A stretch of 64,000 bases of DNA from Spisula solida (taxonomy: Eukaryota; Mollusca; Bivalvia; Venerida; Mactridae): assembly GCA_947247005.1 (NCBI GenBank), contig OX365951.1:33748899-33812898 (forward strand). The letters are read 5' to 3'. This document shows positions 22,007 through 35,269 of this stretch, in pieces. The stretch's first letter is position 1; every line of letters begins with the position of its first letter. The translations under genes were made by a program, and so were the position numbers. The notes beneath the pieces are model-generated. The model made no database searches. It had not been told where the DNA came from and saw only the letters and a program-made list of their open reading frames with translations.

Positions 22007-23075
22007 CTGAAATCGAAGTTTTATATTTATATATAATGTACATAGAAGCGACTTACATACAGTTTATTTTACACAAATTAAGCAAAAGAAGCAAATGATA
22101 GTAAAACTAATATTTGATTTGGAGTTGAGTCATGTTTATCTTACGCACGAGAGTCAGTGTAATCTATGTTTCTATTATATTATAAACATTGTGGCTCCCT
22201 TGTGACAATCGGCATATTAAGTTAGTTTCGTGTAACTGTTGGTTCGCCCGGCGTCGGGACAGATACTATGACTGCTGGACTGAAATACTGTTGACCAGTG
22301 GAACTTAAAACAATATATTCAAACTGTAACAAAATTCAGAGTAACCAATTGTCACATGACATCTTGCCAACATGAACTATGAGAATAACTATTGCTTCAG
22401 TGTCGATTGGTATGACTGTTATTATGCTGTCACAAAGACCATCTGCTCGCCCAGCATTCTACGTACAGATGGTCAGTTGGTCACTTCAATATAAATGGAC
22501 GTAGATTTGATAAAATACCCGAATCCGAATAATATACTTGTTTACTAATATAACACAACTATTGAATTAAAACGGTTATAATAAACTGGTAATATGAGCA
22601 TTTGACATAAGATATTTGATTGCAACAAACGTTCAGTATATATCCAAGAACATTTTTAGTATACATGTATATAAATTACCATGCAACATGACAATAAGAA
22701 GTCTACGAGTAATAAATTAAATTAAAATAATTTAAAACATGACAAGAAGTTGTATACAAGTAACAGAACCTACATGCAACAATACAATACACTAGCATGC
22801 TGCCTCAGCTTTTGGCAAGCCTACATAAAACTACAATGATAACATGACTGGTTGTGTGATATGATTGATACGGTAACTTTGTTTCCTTCAAATGAAAGTA
22901 TGAGTGGATGGGCGTGTTATAATCTTCATTCACAGTACCATGTTATATGCTTGCTTAAGATTAAATGATGTGTATACATATAAATACGTTCGCTGCAAGA
23001 CCCAGAAATAAAACAGACCTCAGTCACATGGCACAATGCTCAACACATAACTGAATGAGAAAATGACACTTAACC
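22007..23075. other. Intron 1 of the receptor gene, unremarkable part
   Basis: AT-rich sequence without recognisable exons on the minus strand. I looked for further versions of exon 2 by the YNPLIRPV-type block and found none here, by eye only. Confidence 0.4.
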
Positions 23076-23245
23076 ACTAGAAGTCCGAATTTAAGCTGTC
23101 AAAAAGTTGGAAGTCCAAGTTCCAGGTGCCAAAAAGCCAATAGTCCACCATTTCCAGTTGTCAAAAAGCTTGAAGTCCAAGTTTCAGCTGTTAAAAAGTC
23201 CAAAGTCCAAGTTTCAGCTGTCAAAAAGCAAAAAGGTCCAAGTTG
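23076..23245. repeat. Short tandem repeat 'aagtccaagtttcagctgtc'
   Basis: The block 'gtccaagtttcagctgt' followed by 'aaaaagc' repeats about five times at roughly 35-bp spacing. The same block returns at about 23,965-24,020 and, diverged, at 37.1-37.4 kb and inverted at 54.1-54.5 kb, so it belongs to the large dispersed repeat family described there. Confidence 0.65.
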
Positions 23246-23844
23246 CATTGTGCTTTCGAGAAATTGTGCAACGGAATGTAAGCCATGTTGTCAATAAAAT
23301 ATGACTATTGTAGTTTTTATTGTAGTTTAACTAGGTTTATCTTGTTGATTATGCCAGGAAATCTTCGTTTGTGACATGACAATCACGTGTACATGCACCG
23401 TTTCCATATTTCGAGGATTAACTCGTTTCATTACAATGTTCATATTTCAGATTTAATACAATATATCTGCATGACAACACTTTAGTCACGTATTGTTGGC
23501 ATTTAGTCCATTAATCTTGTAGATATATTATTATAAGGTACATTGCCGTCATATTGGCGCACACAGTGTGTTCTTTATGATCACAATCTTGGCTTATTGA
23601 TTTCCTTAACAAAAAGACAAGCGACACCAACAATGTGAGGAATATATCTCAGGTGATTTACTTTTCTCCGTCCTTCAGAAAACTTGATTTAAATGACTTT
23701 GTTCAGACACAAGTAAATTTCACGAAGGAATACATGTAAATATAGAGATGCTAAAAGCGTATAATGGGAAAGGACTGACGTGTTGTTTCATATTGAGCAA
23801 GACGAAGAAAAATAATACATGGCAACATAAAAAGATAATGAAAC

Positions 23845-24025
23845 ACTGGACAGGGAAGGCAGTACTCAACAGAAAGCACCGAGAACGAAAATAACACAGA
23901 TCATAATCACACGGCACATTGCCCAACACACACCCGAACGAGAAAATGAAAATACACTGCCGAAAATCCAATTTTACCAGTCAAAAATTCGAAAGTCCAA
24001 GTTTCAGCTGTCAAAAAGCGTGTAC
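23845..24025. repeat. Fragment of the 'GACAGGGAAGGCAG' repeat family
   Basis: 'gacagggaaggcagtactc', then 'aacagaaagcaccgag', 'cacattgcccaaca' and 'gtccaagtttcagctgtc' occur in the order seen at about 36,985-37,170. The motif GACAGGG[AC]A also heads related pieces at 43,650, 51,060 and 62,370. Confidence 0.6.
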
Positions 24026-24089
24026 ACAGAGAAATGTTCGGTGCATTAGTCTTATTGTGACATGGTTAACAATTTGAATGTTAAAACTC

Positions 24090-25060
24090 TTGATGTGACA
24101 GCTTTTACTTAAATCTTATTTCTGTATAATCTAGGTCAAGTTCGCAACTGGGTAATGTGCGGTCAAAAGCTAGGTCACTAGTTTAAATCAAAGAAGAATC
24201 GTGTTTACACTCTATGTATCATATGTTCACATATAATCTTTATAAAACTTGGACAAAATGTTTGTCTTTGTAAAATCTAGGTCATGATTGGAACTGAGTC
24301 ATATGGTGTCAAAATCTAGGTTACTAGGTCTAATCTTGTTAACACTCTTTGTATAATATTGTTCACCTAATCTTTATGAAATATTGTCACAATGTGTGTC
24401 TCTTTAAAATCAAGGTCAAATTCACAACTAGGGTCATCTAGGGTCAAGCAGTAGGTCACCAGGCTCAATCATAGGAAAACCTTGTTAACACTAGCTGTAG
24501 AGGTCACAGTTTTGATTTCATTTCATGAAACTTTGTTACAGTGTTTGTCTCTGTACAATCTAGAACAATGTCGCAAATGTATCTTCTGTGATCAAAACCT
24601 AGGTCACCTTGTACAATGAAAGACAAATCTTGTTAACACTCTAGATATCACATTTTTACCTAATCTTTATGAAATCGTGTGACAATGTGTGTATCTATAA
24701 CATCTAGGTCAACTTTGCAACTTGGGATAACTGGGGTTAAAAAACAAGGTTACAAATTATAGAAAAACCTTGCTAACACTGTAAGGTCACATGTTTGACC
24801 TTATCTTTATAAAACCTTGTCGCGGTGTTGTCTATGTGCAATCTATGTTTAGTTCTAAACGGGGTCATCTTGGGTTAAAAACAAGGTCACTAGACCAAAT
24901 CAATGAAACATTTAGAGGTCGGAGTTTTAAGCTAATATGTTTGACCCCCATGGTCACACTGTTTGTCTCTGGAACATCTAGGTCAATTTTGCAACTGGGT
25001 CATCTGGGTTCAAAAACTAGGTCACCAAGTCAAAGAATATTCAGATTTGTATGAAGGAAA
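24090..25060 (+). repeat. Degenerate tandem repeat, unit roughly 120-135 bp ('aggtcactaggtc' type)
   Basis: About seven units, each with 'gtgtgtctctgtaaaatcta' followed by 'ggtcaa', 'caactgggtcatctggggt', 'aactaggtcac', 'aaccttgttaacactct' and 'acctaatctttatgaaa'. I recognise this as a repeat type abundant in bivalve genomes (from memory). It lies in intron 1 of the receptor gene, on the opposite strand. The frame at 24,791-25,054 is an artefact. Confidence 0.75.
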
Positions 25061-25574
25061 TAATTTGTGCTGCAACGGTGTTTGCCTATGCGGGATATAT
25101 TATTAGTCTGCCGAATGATGGCAGCGCTAGTTGTCACTGTCTTCACTTAATAATTATGAACACTACATTATACGTTTCATCCCCATTGAATCTAGGCCAA
25201 CTCAATAATATTGGTTGATACAAGTAAATGTGTTGCTAATCTGCCAAAATTGCTACAAGCGCAGATAAATGATATAGGGTCAATAGCCCTCTCGTTACGT
25301 TATATAGGATGCTCACATTCTGCTATTTTCAGTTGTGTTTTTGCATTACTTCTTTTTTAAACACTATACAAACATAAAGTAAAGTTCCCAGTTAAAGTAT
25401 ATTTTCAGGCATGCGTTTGTTCATTATCCCCGATCATTAAGTCGCAGGTCGGCTATCAACAAGGCGCCAATGGCAGTCACAGCACATTGGCTTTACACAC
25501 CCTCAGGTACCTTTGAACCCATTACTGTAGTGGAGCAAGGGGGCTTATTATTTTGCTAATAGAAATTGACGAGA

Positions 25575-25650
25575 GGCGCAGACGGGTATCGAATCGGGGA
25601 TCACTCGATCCCAAAGTGCAACCCTAACTCAAAGCTACCACTCCCGACTA
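25575..25650 (-). repeat. tRNA-derived SINE head
   Basis: The minus strand shows an A-box-like TGGTAGCTTTGAGTTAGGG (25,640-25,622) followed by a strong B box, GATTCGATACCC (25,594-25,583). Flanking sequence does not fold into a complete tRNA acceptor stem, so it is read as a SINE head inside the receptor intron. Confidence 0.55.
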
Positions 25651-25659
25651 TATATATGC

Positions 25660-28600
25660 ACTAGAACGACATATTATACATACAGCCGGTACCGCAATAT
25701 GTTCTTTTGTTTATGACAACTTTAGGCTGAGGCAGTAAACAAGAGACACAATAGAATGATACAAGACTGTTTTATTGTCAAACTCTGCTCCAACTGAGAC
25801 TCTTGTATGACTTCAAGTTATAAATGACAGTCGATGCGACATGTGCAGACATTTTAATGTAGGGATGAGTCATTCTAGCCTTTAACGTTGATTTTTAAAA
25901 TGCTATGCATGAACATTGCTTGTCATCGAGAAGCACACGAATACAAGCATTGGTATCGTCTTGGTAGTAGAATGTCCGCGTTGGGTGTAAGAGCTAGGAA
26001 GTGCCCGCCTTGTCGGCGATATACCAACAACGGGAAAATACATTGGTTGCACTAGTATATCTGTTGTATGGTACTCGGCATTACAAAATGAAAATGGGCC
26101 CATTTCTATTACCATATATACCATAGATGGATGCAACCAAGTACATGTATGAGGTGCAAAGACTGATTCATATAAATTGTTGAACTTGTTTCAAAATCGC
26201 TCTAGAATAAATTACAAGTAGCATAAAAATGACAGCGATACTCTCAAATCCATCAGACATCAGAACATGGGAAGAATATTCAGCACATATTCGTCAATAA
26301 ATGGCGATCTACAGTAAGCCAGTTAATCAGACAGTAGATCTAGACGCTGTCAGACAGAGCAATTCGACTCATTAGATGATGTAAGTAAACATGACGATAA
26401 ATATTCGCCACTTACCAAATAAATAACATGTGATGTACTACATTCCCCTGTAAAATATTCATAAGTACAGAAAAGTTAATAGATAATTTTGTAATTATCT
26501 CTCAAATATTGATCAGATTATGGACAAATTTGTCCAGACACCCTTTAGATACATAAATGGATATAGGAATTGTAATAAAACATAAGTGCAATAAATAATA
26601 AATCGCAACAGAAAGTGTTATAAGGACAGACATGTTGAAAAAGACACCGTAGATATAATTATGGACCATCTTACCCTATTAGTGTATTAACATGTATAAC
26701 AACTGTTTTATTGAATAGGTTTTATTTGTTCTACGATGTTAGTGTTCATTTGATGTTTTCTCTTGTTGCTTGTGCTAGTAATCAACAACATGATTATGTA
26801 GAAAGATTTCATTGCTATTGTGATCAGAAGTCATCTTTGACCTCTTCGCAATTTTATGTATTGTCATATAATTGATCTTAAAAATCTGTGTTTTTTAAAT
26901 GCTTTTGTGTCTTAGTTTGGAAAAAAGTAGGATTTTACTCTGTTGTATCTGCTTTCTAGTCAGATTTATTATTATGTTTTTGTAGTTTGTACATATAATT
27001 TGAATAGTGCCCTGCGTTATTTATTCATGTGAGTGAATTGTATTTAACTGTTCAAAATAAAATCAGACTGAAAATAGAATTGCATGGAATAAAATGAAAT
27101 AAAAATCAGACACATATTTATCCTCGTGTTGGAAAACATAACTGTTTTTGTATTCTAGTTTTCTTGCAAGAGGAAACGACATACATTTCCATTTCTGCAC
27201 CAGACATAATAACACTTGAATTACAATGACACCTCGAACAGCCAAGATGTCTCCGGGTCAGAAAACTAACACAAGCACACACCACATCATTATTTACCAC
27301 TCAAAAATACATCATAATAGGCCAAGATACAGACATAATTATTGATACTCGTACGTCCACTATACATACATGTTTATTTGCACCTTTCACAATTCGTGAT
27401 TCCTATTATGATATATCATTATTCTAAACATAAACCGATAAGTAGTTGTAGTTAACGTTGATATGACAACAACCCTATATGCTTTTAATCAGCAAATTCA
27501 GCACTAAAATACAGAATAATTGACATGTGTTGCCTTTTGTGTAACGAATAAAACATCTTTAACATATTTTGTGACATTCATTTGTACTCGAACAATTTTA
27601 TTTGTGGATCTACTATTGTCATGTATGTCAATGCTGTTGGTCGCATGTTTTATGCTTAATACGTTATATGTATTCACCGGTACTTTGTCTTATAGTTTGT
27701 AAAAACATATGGACATTTGTTTTAAATAAACGACTAATCACAAGTTACTAATTACAATGTGAAAAGTATAAACCGCTTGGCGATGCTTCCCAATCCAATA
27801 AGTAAACGGCAATTGCCATTTCACCTGTTTTTTCAGACTAGGCAACTGTTGAACAGCGAATGCGAACCAAACGTTCGTAGCTATTTGATTGGTCCGATAT
27901 TCGTTATGTTTTTAGATCCTAATGAAGCATACGGCAAGTTATGATATTCATACCCTTATAACGTGCTTTATGTACTTTGCCAAAACTGTTGAACACCAAT
28001 GCTATAACATTTATCACGAGTTAGAATACAAGTACATCGCTTACCAACATTTAAACGTATGCTTCATTATTTGTTCAAAGACTGAAAAATGGTAAATTCA
28101 GTGCAAGGATATTATATTATAGGAGAGCTGAAATTAGAGTATTTATAACGGTGGCATTTCTTCAATGAAACATAAACAAACATAACGCTAAGTAATACCA
28201 TATGACTTCTGTATAATATCCTTACAGATCTTTGATGATTCGTTAATTCGTTGATTGACCGAACGTGACCTAAATGTAAGAGCTTTAAATCCTGATCCAA
28301 TGACGCAGTAAATAAACAACACATTGATGCGGGAATCTAGAATCATGTCAATTGTTGCAATGTCATTATTACACAAATACGTTGTATAGATACGACTAAA
28401 GTGATATGTGAATGTGGTAATGGTATTTGCTGTTCTGTGTGAATTCATTTTTACATGGATGGATCAAGATTTGTGAGTTACGTATGTCATGTCCGGGGTA
28501 GATCAACTGCACTTTATTTGTGTCCATAAGAAACACGGTTCACTGTTCACAAAGTTTACATAAACGCTATTGTTGTTTTGATAACAAGGGAACTAGACAA

Positions 28601-29390
28601 CAAGATGAAAAGTATAAATACATACCAGTTTATTTTGTCGAATCAATAATGACTTCTATCTGTCTTGAACGAAATACGTCAAGGCTGTATACAAATGGGT
28701 TAGCACATTATAAACAAACTGAGCATTTCGACATACAATCTCATGATGCATGCACTTAACTAATGTAAAATGTTTCGTCAATTTGGAGCGCACTTCCATT
28801 AATTACACCACGTTGATTTACCAATGAGATTCATTGTTATAGCTTTATCATACTAGTTTAAAAGTTCCTTAATACATTTTGAGATCCGTAGAGTGGAACT
28901 GAATACTTCAGTGTATAAACACAAAGATTTGAACCATGATCAGCATCCCCCTTCAAATGAAATCTTGATTTCTGAATTTGAAGCCAGATCTCAGGAAGAT
29001 GTTGCTATATCACGCACACTGTTTTATTTATACCAAAATAGATTTAGCGACGCCATAAACCATCGGTTCTATTTTAGTTTGTCACAAAACACAATCTAAC
29101 AAAGGAAAAGACAAGACGAGGAACGCTTTAAATAGAGTGTAGGCGTTCACAATGCGTTCACAATTGCATGGACGACTTTTGGTGTACTTCCAACTAGACG
29201 AATGTCTTGCTATTATTTGTTAAAAACATTAAATGACCGACGAATCTTACAGGATATTGTAGTCGAGACATTGCTTAACCTAGATATCTGTGGCATATTT
29301 GTGTTCTTGATATGAACCAGAATTCCCAGACGTCGATATCTAGACAAGATGTAACTATTATTCACTGGAACACAAATATAACCTTGATAT
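25660..29390. other. Receptor intron 1, no further feature supported
   Basis: Non-coding, AT-rich. A 37-bp segment near 28,046-28,082 has, on the minus strand, a fair acceptor (accatttttcag) and donor (GTAAGC), but no family resemblance, so it is not called. Short plus-strand frames at 27,520-27,944 and 28,520-29,099 have no recognisable product. Confidence 0.4.
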
Positions 29391-29397
29391 TTCTGTA

Positions 29398-30685
29398 CGA
29401 GGGTTGTTCAAATTGGAACGCAACTATGCCCATAAAAAATTGTCCTTGACAGATTCTAATGGAACAAGCGTTTGATCCCATTGCAGTATTCCTCTGCAAA
29501 GTTTCATTCCGTTATTCCTTTTTTAAAATGCGATTTTGTTATCATTCCTAGGTACACTGTGCATATACGGGACATGAGCCAAACCGAGATCTTAACGTAC
29601 CTGGTATATTTCCGACAATAGAATTAAAGAGTTGTTTGAAACAAACAAAGATCACAATTAACAATGTTTGATAAATAAGGATGGTCGGAAAGCTCAAGAA
29701 CCTTCACGCTTCTCAGAAAGTCGCGTTAATGGCTGCTGCAGGTGTAGACCCATTGCTCTGCAATAGCATGGCATCCTTCAAATATTTGACTTGGCAGCGA
29801 TTTTCGGAGTATTTATTCAATTTTTGAAGGGATTTACCTTTGTTAAGCTTGGCATTTACTCATTGTCCTTTATACATCAACATTAACGGTAGAAACTTGG
29901 TTTATATAGAAAAAGGTGTACATTTCTATTGGCGTCCATGGTGCGTTTTGCTATGGATACTTTTGTTCCGTCTTTGCTGGTCTATATTTGTTTATGGATA
30001 TATCGCATAGGTGACAAACTGAACCCGTGTCTCGTTTGTGGTCATTGTATTTGCAAACGGTCGACTGTTTTAATCTACAAAGTGGTTTTAACTATTTTTT
30101 GGACAGTTTTCAAGAGCATTTGTGCTAGCGAGTCAAAGCAGATAGGGGTACCAAAATCTATACTTATCGTCCTATCTTTTGTAAGATGTGTCAACACATT
30201 GAGCTACTTGCCTAATTGTAAATACTCCACCAGTTTCCAAAAAATATTTGATTTTCTCAAACCTTTGCTAGTATGTTGCGGTATTTGAATGGCGTGCATG
30301 GGTTCATTTCCAAATAAAATTACACCGCTTTCAAATTTCTTAAACTATCAAATAGTTAAAGAATAGGACATTACAAGACACCATTTCACCACACAAGTTA
30401 TTTTAGATATTGTATTTGCTCCCGCATTAAGAAAACAACGCTTCTTAAATGGGACCGAATTTGGCCAGAAAAAAGTGACATTTTCCCAATCATTCAAGCA
30501 TTAGTATACACGAGTAGACCGTGTTAATTGACGTATTGTTACAGCTACACCGAACGGATTTTAAAATGTCAGGTATCAAATTAAAGCTAATACAATGATC
30601 CTCGATATACAGGTCACTTTTTGTAAAAAATCCTTGATACAAGAAAGATACAGCATCACTTGCATTCCAATTTGAACAACCCTCT
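29398..30685. mobile_element. 1,288-bp TIR element, mariner-like
   Basis: The ends GAGGGTTGTTCAAATTGGAA (from 29,399) and its perfect inverse (ending 30,684) are bordered by TA at 29,396-29,397 and 30,686-30,687. Size and TA target duplication fit a full-length Tc1/mariner element. However, no DDE/D transposase motif is readable in any frame, and the 119-codon plus-strand frame at 29,929-30,288 does not look like a transposase. It is therefore either a non-autonomous element or one with a replaced interior. It sits in intron 1 of the receptor gene. Confidence 0.75.
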
Positions 30686-31659
30686 TATCAAACATGACAA
30701 TGTACGAGTCAATAACATTTGGTGAGCTTAGTTCGCGTGTCTGGTTTCCATAGATTCCTACACATTACACCAATTCTCACACAAAGAATATATTGCATCT
30801 TAAACAACTATTTAAGTACAATGCATATCTATCTACGACCGTTACAAAATACAAGTGATATATTATATGTAGACGGATCATGTACAGGGGTACCATTTGA
30901 CTCGGGAGTAGGGGTTTTGACCCATGAAATTTCCAAAAAGCCACATTTTGACCCTAAAGATTTTGGGTTGAAGCGTCTTTTTCTCTTAAGATATTGGGTA
31001 TTTTGCCTATAAAATGGTAACATTTAGTCAAAATGATCCTTCAGATAGGGAAGCTAGTTGAACCCCTGATGTACAATAACAATGGGATGATTTGCTTCTA
31101 CTCTGACGTTCATATAATATTATGTTATATATGTTATCTATGTTATAGATAGAGAAATATCACACTAGGTTATCTTATTTTGTGGTCTGAGACTAAATAA
31201 AATATCCGGGCGTTTTTGTTTCTCAATCTCTTTTGAATTAAAGTACAAAAGGGAGTGTAATAACTGCCGATTATGGTAGCTACCACACTCCATTACGCTA
31301 CTTCAGTTAATTTGCTGAAACTATTGTAAATTATTCATGTTAGTCTGCTCCTTCATGTTATTAAAGTTTATTTTGTACACGTACTAAAGACATTTGTAAG
31401 AAAAAGCAAGAAAAAACTGTAATAATTACTAAACAGGAGGATTATTTTTCGTGAATGAACCATCATGATTATTCGATCTCCTGAATAAGCAACATTTGGT
31501 ATACATGCTATTATTTTTAAACCAACATGTCCACGTAATTTAATACCCAGGGCAATACATGATTTTACACCACAGCTTTGAATTCATTTACAAAATTGTT
31601 AATATAGCGTTTTGAAATTGAGTTGAAAGTATTTAACAAGCATGTATAATTATAATTAC

Positions 31660-31759
31660 CTGAATTATAGGTTGGATCACATTTAGGTGATATTACAGAC
31701 AATGTCAGGTTTATCATCGTGATGACGAGAAACCATGGTAGCCACGTATCCAAGGTCAT
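31660..31759 (-). CDS. nAChR-like subunit, exon 1 (signal peptide)
   Basis: From ATG 31,759 there are 33 complete codons plus one base before the donor G|GTAATT (phase 1). The peptide starts MTLDTWLPWFLVITMINLTL, a typical signal peptide, followed by SVISPKCDPTYNS. Joining to either exon 2 version completes a Gly codon and keeps the frame. The gene identity comes from exons 2a and 2b; the link to this exon rests on strand, phase and signal peptide. An upstream 150-bp triple repeat begins 32 bp before the ATG. Confidence 0.62.
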
Positions 31760-31790
31760 AGTGCATAGTGTGTTATGACATCACGTTATG

Positions 31791-32240
31791 GTGTGTGTCA
31801 GTTATTCCAAATTTAATAACACATTGCATATGTAATTAAAGTTAATGACGTATTCAAAGCACATGTAGAACCGTCGCGTCGTGTGTTATATCCCTTGTTT
31901 GAATACATGTAAATAAGCAGCAATGTTTCTCTCGCTTATGATGTGTGTCAGTTATTCCAAATTGAATAACACATTGCATAAAGAATTGAAGTTAATGACG
32001 TATTCAAAGCGCATGTAGAACCGTCCCGTCGTGCGTTATATCCCTTGTTTGAATACATGTAAATAAACAGCAATGTTTCTCTCGCTTATGATGTGTGTCA
32101 GTTATTCCAAATTGAATAACACATTGCATAAGGAATTGAAGTTAATGACGAATACAAAGCGCATGTAGAACCGTCGCGTCGTGTGCTATATCCCTTGCTA
32201 GAATGAATGTAAACAAACTGCAATGTAACTCTCAATGTCT
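31791..32240. promoter_or_regulatory. Triplicated 150-bp unit directly upstream of the receptor start
   Basis: Three tandem units with exact 150-bp spacing (GTGTGTCAGTTATTCC at about 31,793, 31,943 and 32,093). Each holds a stem-loop, GTTATTC, CAAATT, GAATAAC (slightly changed in the first unit), and a CRE-like TGACGTA in the first two units (TGACGAA in the third), plus a CpG-rich 'accgtcgcgtcg' block. Location just 5' of the minus-strand ATG suggests part of the promoter or 5' leader; that role is inferred. No TATA box was assigned. Confidence 0.55.
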
Positions 32241-33269
32241 CCAGTCTGAGAGTGTCATCCCCCAATTGTGATTTATACTCGTTATTGTATGTTGTTAATC
32301 CCTGTTTAGTCTACCAGCGGTTAACACAAATCCAGTTCCTTGTAAAACAATAATAACATCCTCATCATTACAACGCCATTATAGTGAGAATCGACACTAG
32401 GAAACTAGCGATAAATCATAGCATCATAGCAGAAGGAACAAACCCATGGTGTCACAGAAAACGACATATGTGACACTATTATTTCATAGAAAACACGAGC
32501 GTTATAGGCATCCTGTCAGTGTATTAACAGTCCACATGTGTTTATCCGAGGACTATACGATGTAGAATGTATGATCCAATTTCCCGCAGTCGTCAATAAT
32601 ATTGACAGGCTCTCCTGTAGACTATTCGCAAGCTTCAGTATCACTGATGGACACCGTGTGCGTATCGATTTGGAATACAGATTTTCGTTTTTAGACACAA
32701 ACACGTGAACAGTGCCATCGGACTAGTGACAAGGTGTAATGGCCTTGCTGAATAAATATTAATTGATTTAAGCCTTCCAGATAAAAAAGTTACAACGTCT
32801 GCTTTATCAATGGTTAGGATATCGTGTAAGGGTAATGGGTTATATCGATGGCTTATAATTATAGGGTCGTAAGAAGTACTGACGACCTTATAAGACTCAT
32901 GTATATTTGAAATCGGCGCTTCGTATGAGCTTATTTTAATGAAAAAAGGAAGTGGCCATGTTGACCAAACTGAAGTTTAAAAAGCTTGTTTTTCATATTA
33001 TTAAGTGAAGAGTAGTTTTCAGAGAGTTTTTTCTTGTTTTCTCAAAATATTGATTTTGTACCTATGACCTTCTAATTATAAGCCAGCGATATGGGGAAAC
33101 CGTACTGTGGCTTTCATGCATAACCAATGTACTCCATCGTACGTTCTCACCATGTACGTTTTGACAGCAGATGTGACGGAAATATAATACTAAAAATAAA
33201 TATGAAAACATCTCCATATAAGAGGAATTGGCTTTGTCTACATCGATCTTCCTACTGGTACTGTTTTAT

Positions 33270-33350
33270 CAATATTCGTGGGAGAATAATTTTCGTGAAT
33301 TTTTGTGAATTTTTGTGAATGAACTCGACCACGAAATTTAATCACCGACT
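33270..33350. repeat. CACGAAATTTAA-type dispersed repeat
   Basis: 'attcgtgggagaataattt', three runs of 'ttttgtgaat' and 'gaccacgaaatttaatcac' match the type seen at 6,860-7,075. Confidence 0.45.
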
Positions 33351-33774
33351 GTTAATAGACGAACAATATAGCAATTTTACAAACGTCGCCATTGTTGTTT
33401 TACTGTTCCGGTCCTGTATAAGAAATAACGGATGCGTTCTGAATCGTTATGGTCCTCTATGGTTTTTTTATATGCGTAGGTAAATGTTATTATGAGAAAT
33501 GATTTGCCTTAAATGCAGAATAATTGACGATCACGGTAGGGAATAAAATCGTTACTAGTTTTGCCTACTAGCAAATTATATGTTAGTATTAACTGAGAAA
33601 ATGCATAGAGCAGAATTTTCTTAATCTTGAATATTTCTATTACTGTACCAGTAAAGTGGTTATATTTGTCGCGAGCCGAACTAATCATTTTCACTTTCAT
33701 CTTATGACAAAGAAATTGCAGACTAACATAAATCTACTTATATGTAGTTGAGTTGGCAAGGCAATGGTTAATTG

Positions 33775-34345
33775 AACATCGATATTGAATGACGAGCTAT
33801 GTTGAAAATGAGCCAGCTCGTTAATGGACACTCGAGCAAAGTTGACACGGCAAGCAGCGTAAAATGGATTTTGGGCTAGGTCCAATATCGAGCCAACTCG
33901 GAGATCGACATTCGAGCAGCTTGTGAATATTGAGCAAGATAGGTAACCGATATTCGAGCAAAGTAGACCAGCAAGCCTCAAATGAATATCGAACTGGGTC
34001 AAAATCGTGCCAGATCGGTAAGCGATATTCAAGAAAATACTGTATAGCGCACATACAATCCAAAGCCACACAGAAACGACGACAGCGCATAGCCATCCAC
34101 GCAAGAGTCAGACATAGAACGAACCATCCACATCCCCAAAAATATTTCATGCAAGCCTATATACTCACTCCACAATAAATGACACAATGTAGACCTCGAA
34201 TTATATGTACATAATTGACCATAATGGGTGGTTATTATGAATGATAACTACAATGTAGTGGAGTTAAAGGTTGGCACTACTCTTAATTAAAGGTCAAACT
34301 GGGTCGAATATCGAGCCAGCTCGGTAATCGATATTCAAGCCGAAA
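33775..34345. repeat. Degenerate repeat of 'tcggtaatcgatattcgagc'
   Basis: At least five imperfect copies of a block 'atatcgagccagctcg' followed by 'gtaatcgatattcgagc' at irregular spacing (about 33,790, 33,885, 33,925, 34,010 and 34,310). The minus-strand frame from 34,104 starts with a hydrophobic, signal-like stretch but then runs through this repeat, so it is not called as a gene. Confidence 0.6.
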
Positions 34346-35269
34346 TAGCATAACAATCTTGGTGTAAATTTTCACATACAATGTTTCTATATACCCTTGC
34401 ACAGGCAGACCAAACACCATCGACTAATTGATCTTACGTATAAATCGCATAAGGTTGTAGACCTTGTCTACCTAGCAATGTTTCCTCAGAGGGATCTATA
34501 AGCTAAACAGGAAAATTAAGATAATCACATTTGTTATATTGTTTAGAGAAGCATTATATAAAGAGCTACAATAATCTCAAATAAGACATGCATTTGGGTT
34601 ATTCTTTGTTTTTTGGGAAATATGTGCAGCTCAATTGTTTAACTAAAGTCTATAATTGTAGTTTTTCTTTAAAATGCTTCGTGAATTCCAGCCCTAGTTG
34701 CATCATGGTGCCATTTGGTCTTATAGTATCCCGCGCTATTTCAAATAGTTTAGGATGTCCATAGGTGCTTCAAATGATGTATAGGGGTCATTCCGGTTAT
34801 GTTAAGGTAAACTTTTCTCATAAACTATCAAAGCTATTTGACTGAAACTTGAAATATATTTTCCCCATCAATACCTTACTTTGTTAAGCAAGACACATAA
34901 CTGTGTTTTACTAGATGCAAGAGTTATGGACCATTTTATAGAGAAAATATCAGATATGCTCTGCACCCGCGAGACGGTGTTCTTGTGTTTGTACTGTGGC
35001 GTGTGAGATGTACACTTATTTTTGCAGTTCCTAAAATGAGCTGTGTTGGTTTAATCTTTTGTTGATAGCGTGCTTCATTTTGACCGTTTGCCTTTTTAAC
35101 GTGGACGCAACTAAAGGGTGCAAGATAAGAAATAGCAATTGCAAGTTTTTAAATGTAAGTGCGTTTTTCTGTCTTAATACAAGGTGCATTTGCTAAATAA
35201 TTTGAATTTACAGCCGGGAGGTATTTTCTCTTCAAATCAGTGTTAGTTATTATGTGCTGTTGTTATGTT

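Noticed and set aside
30728..30760. WKPD-like tetrapeptide on the minus strand
   Set aside because: It lies in intron 1, upstream of exon 2, out of order for the receptor, and is followed by unrelated sequence.
33697..34150. Signal-peptide-like minus-strand frames, with a HLRLAGL block resembling ELRLAGL at 21.4 kb
   Set aside because: The frame runs through a degenerate tandem repeat, the donor would be the weak GTTACC, and the similarity is too short to separate from chance.
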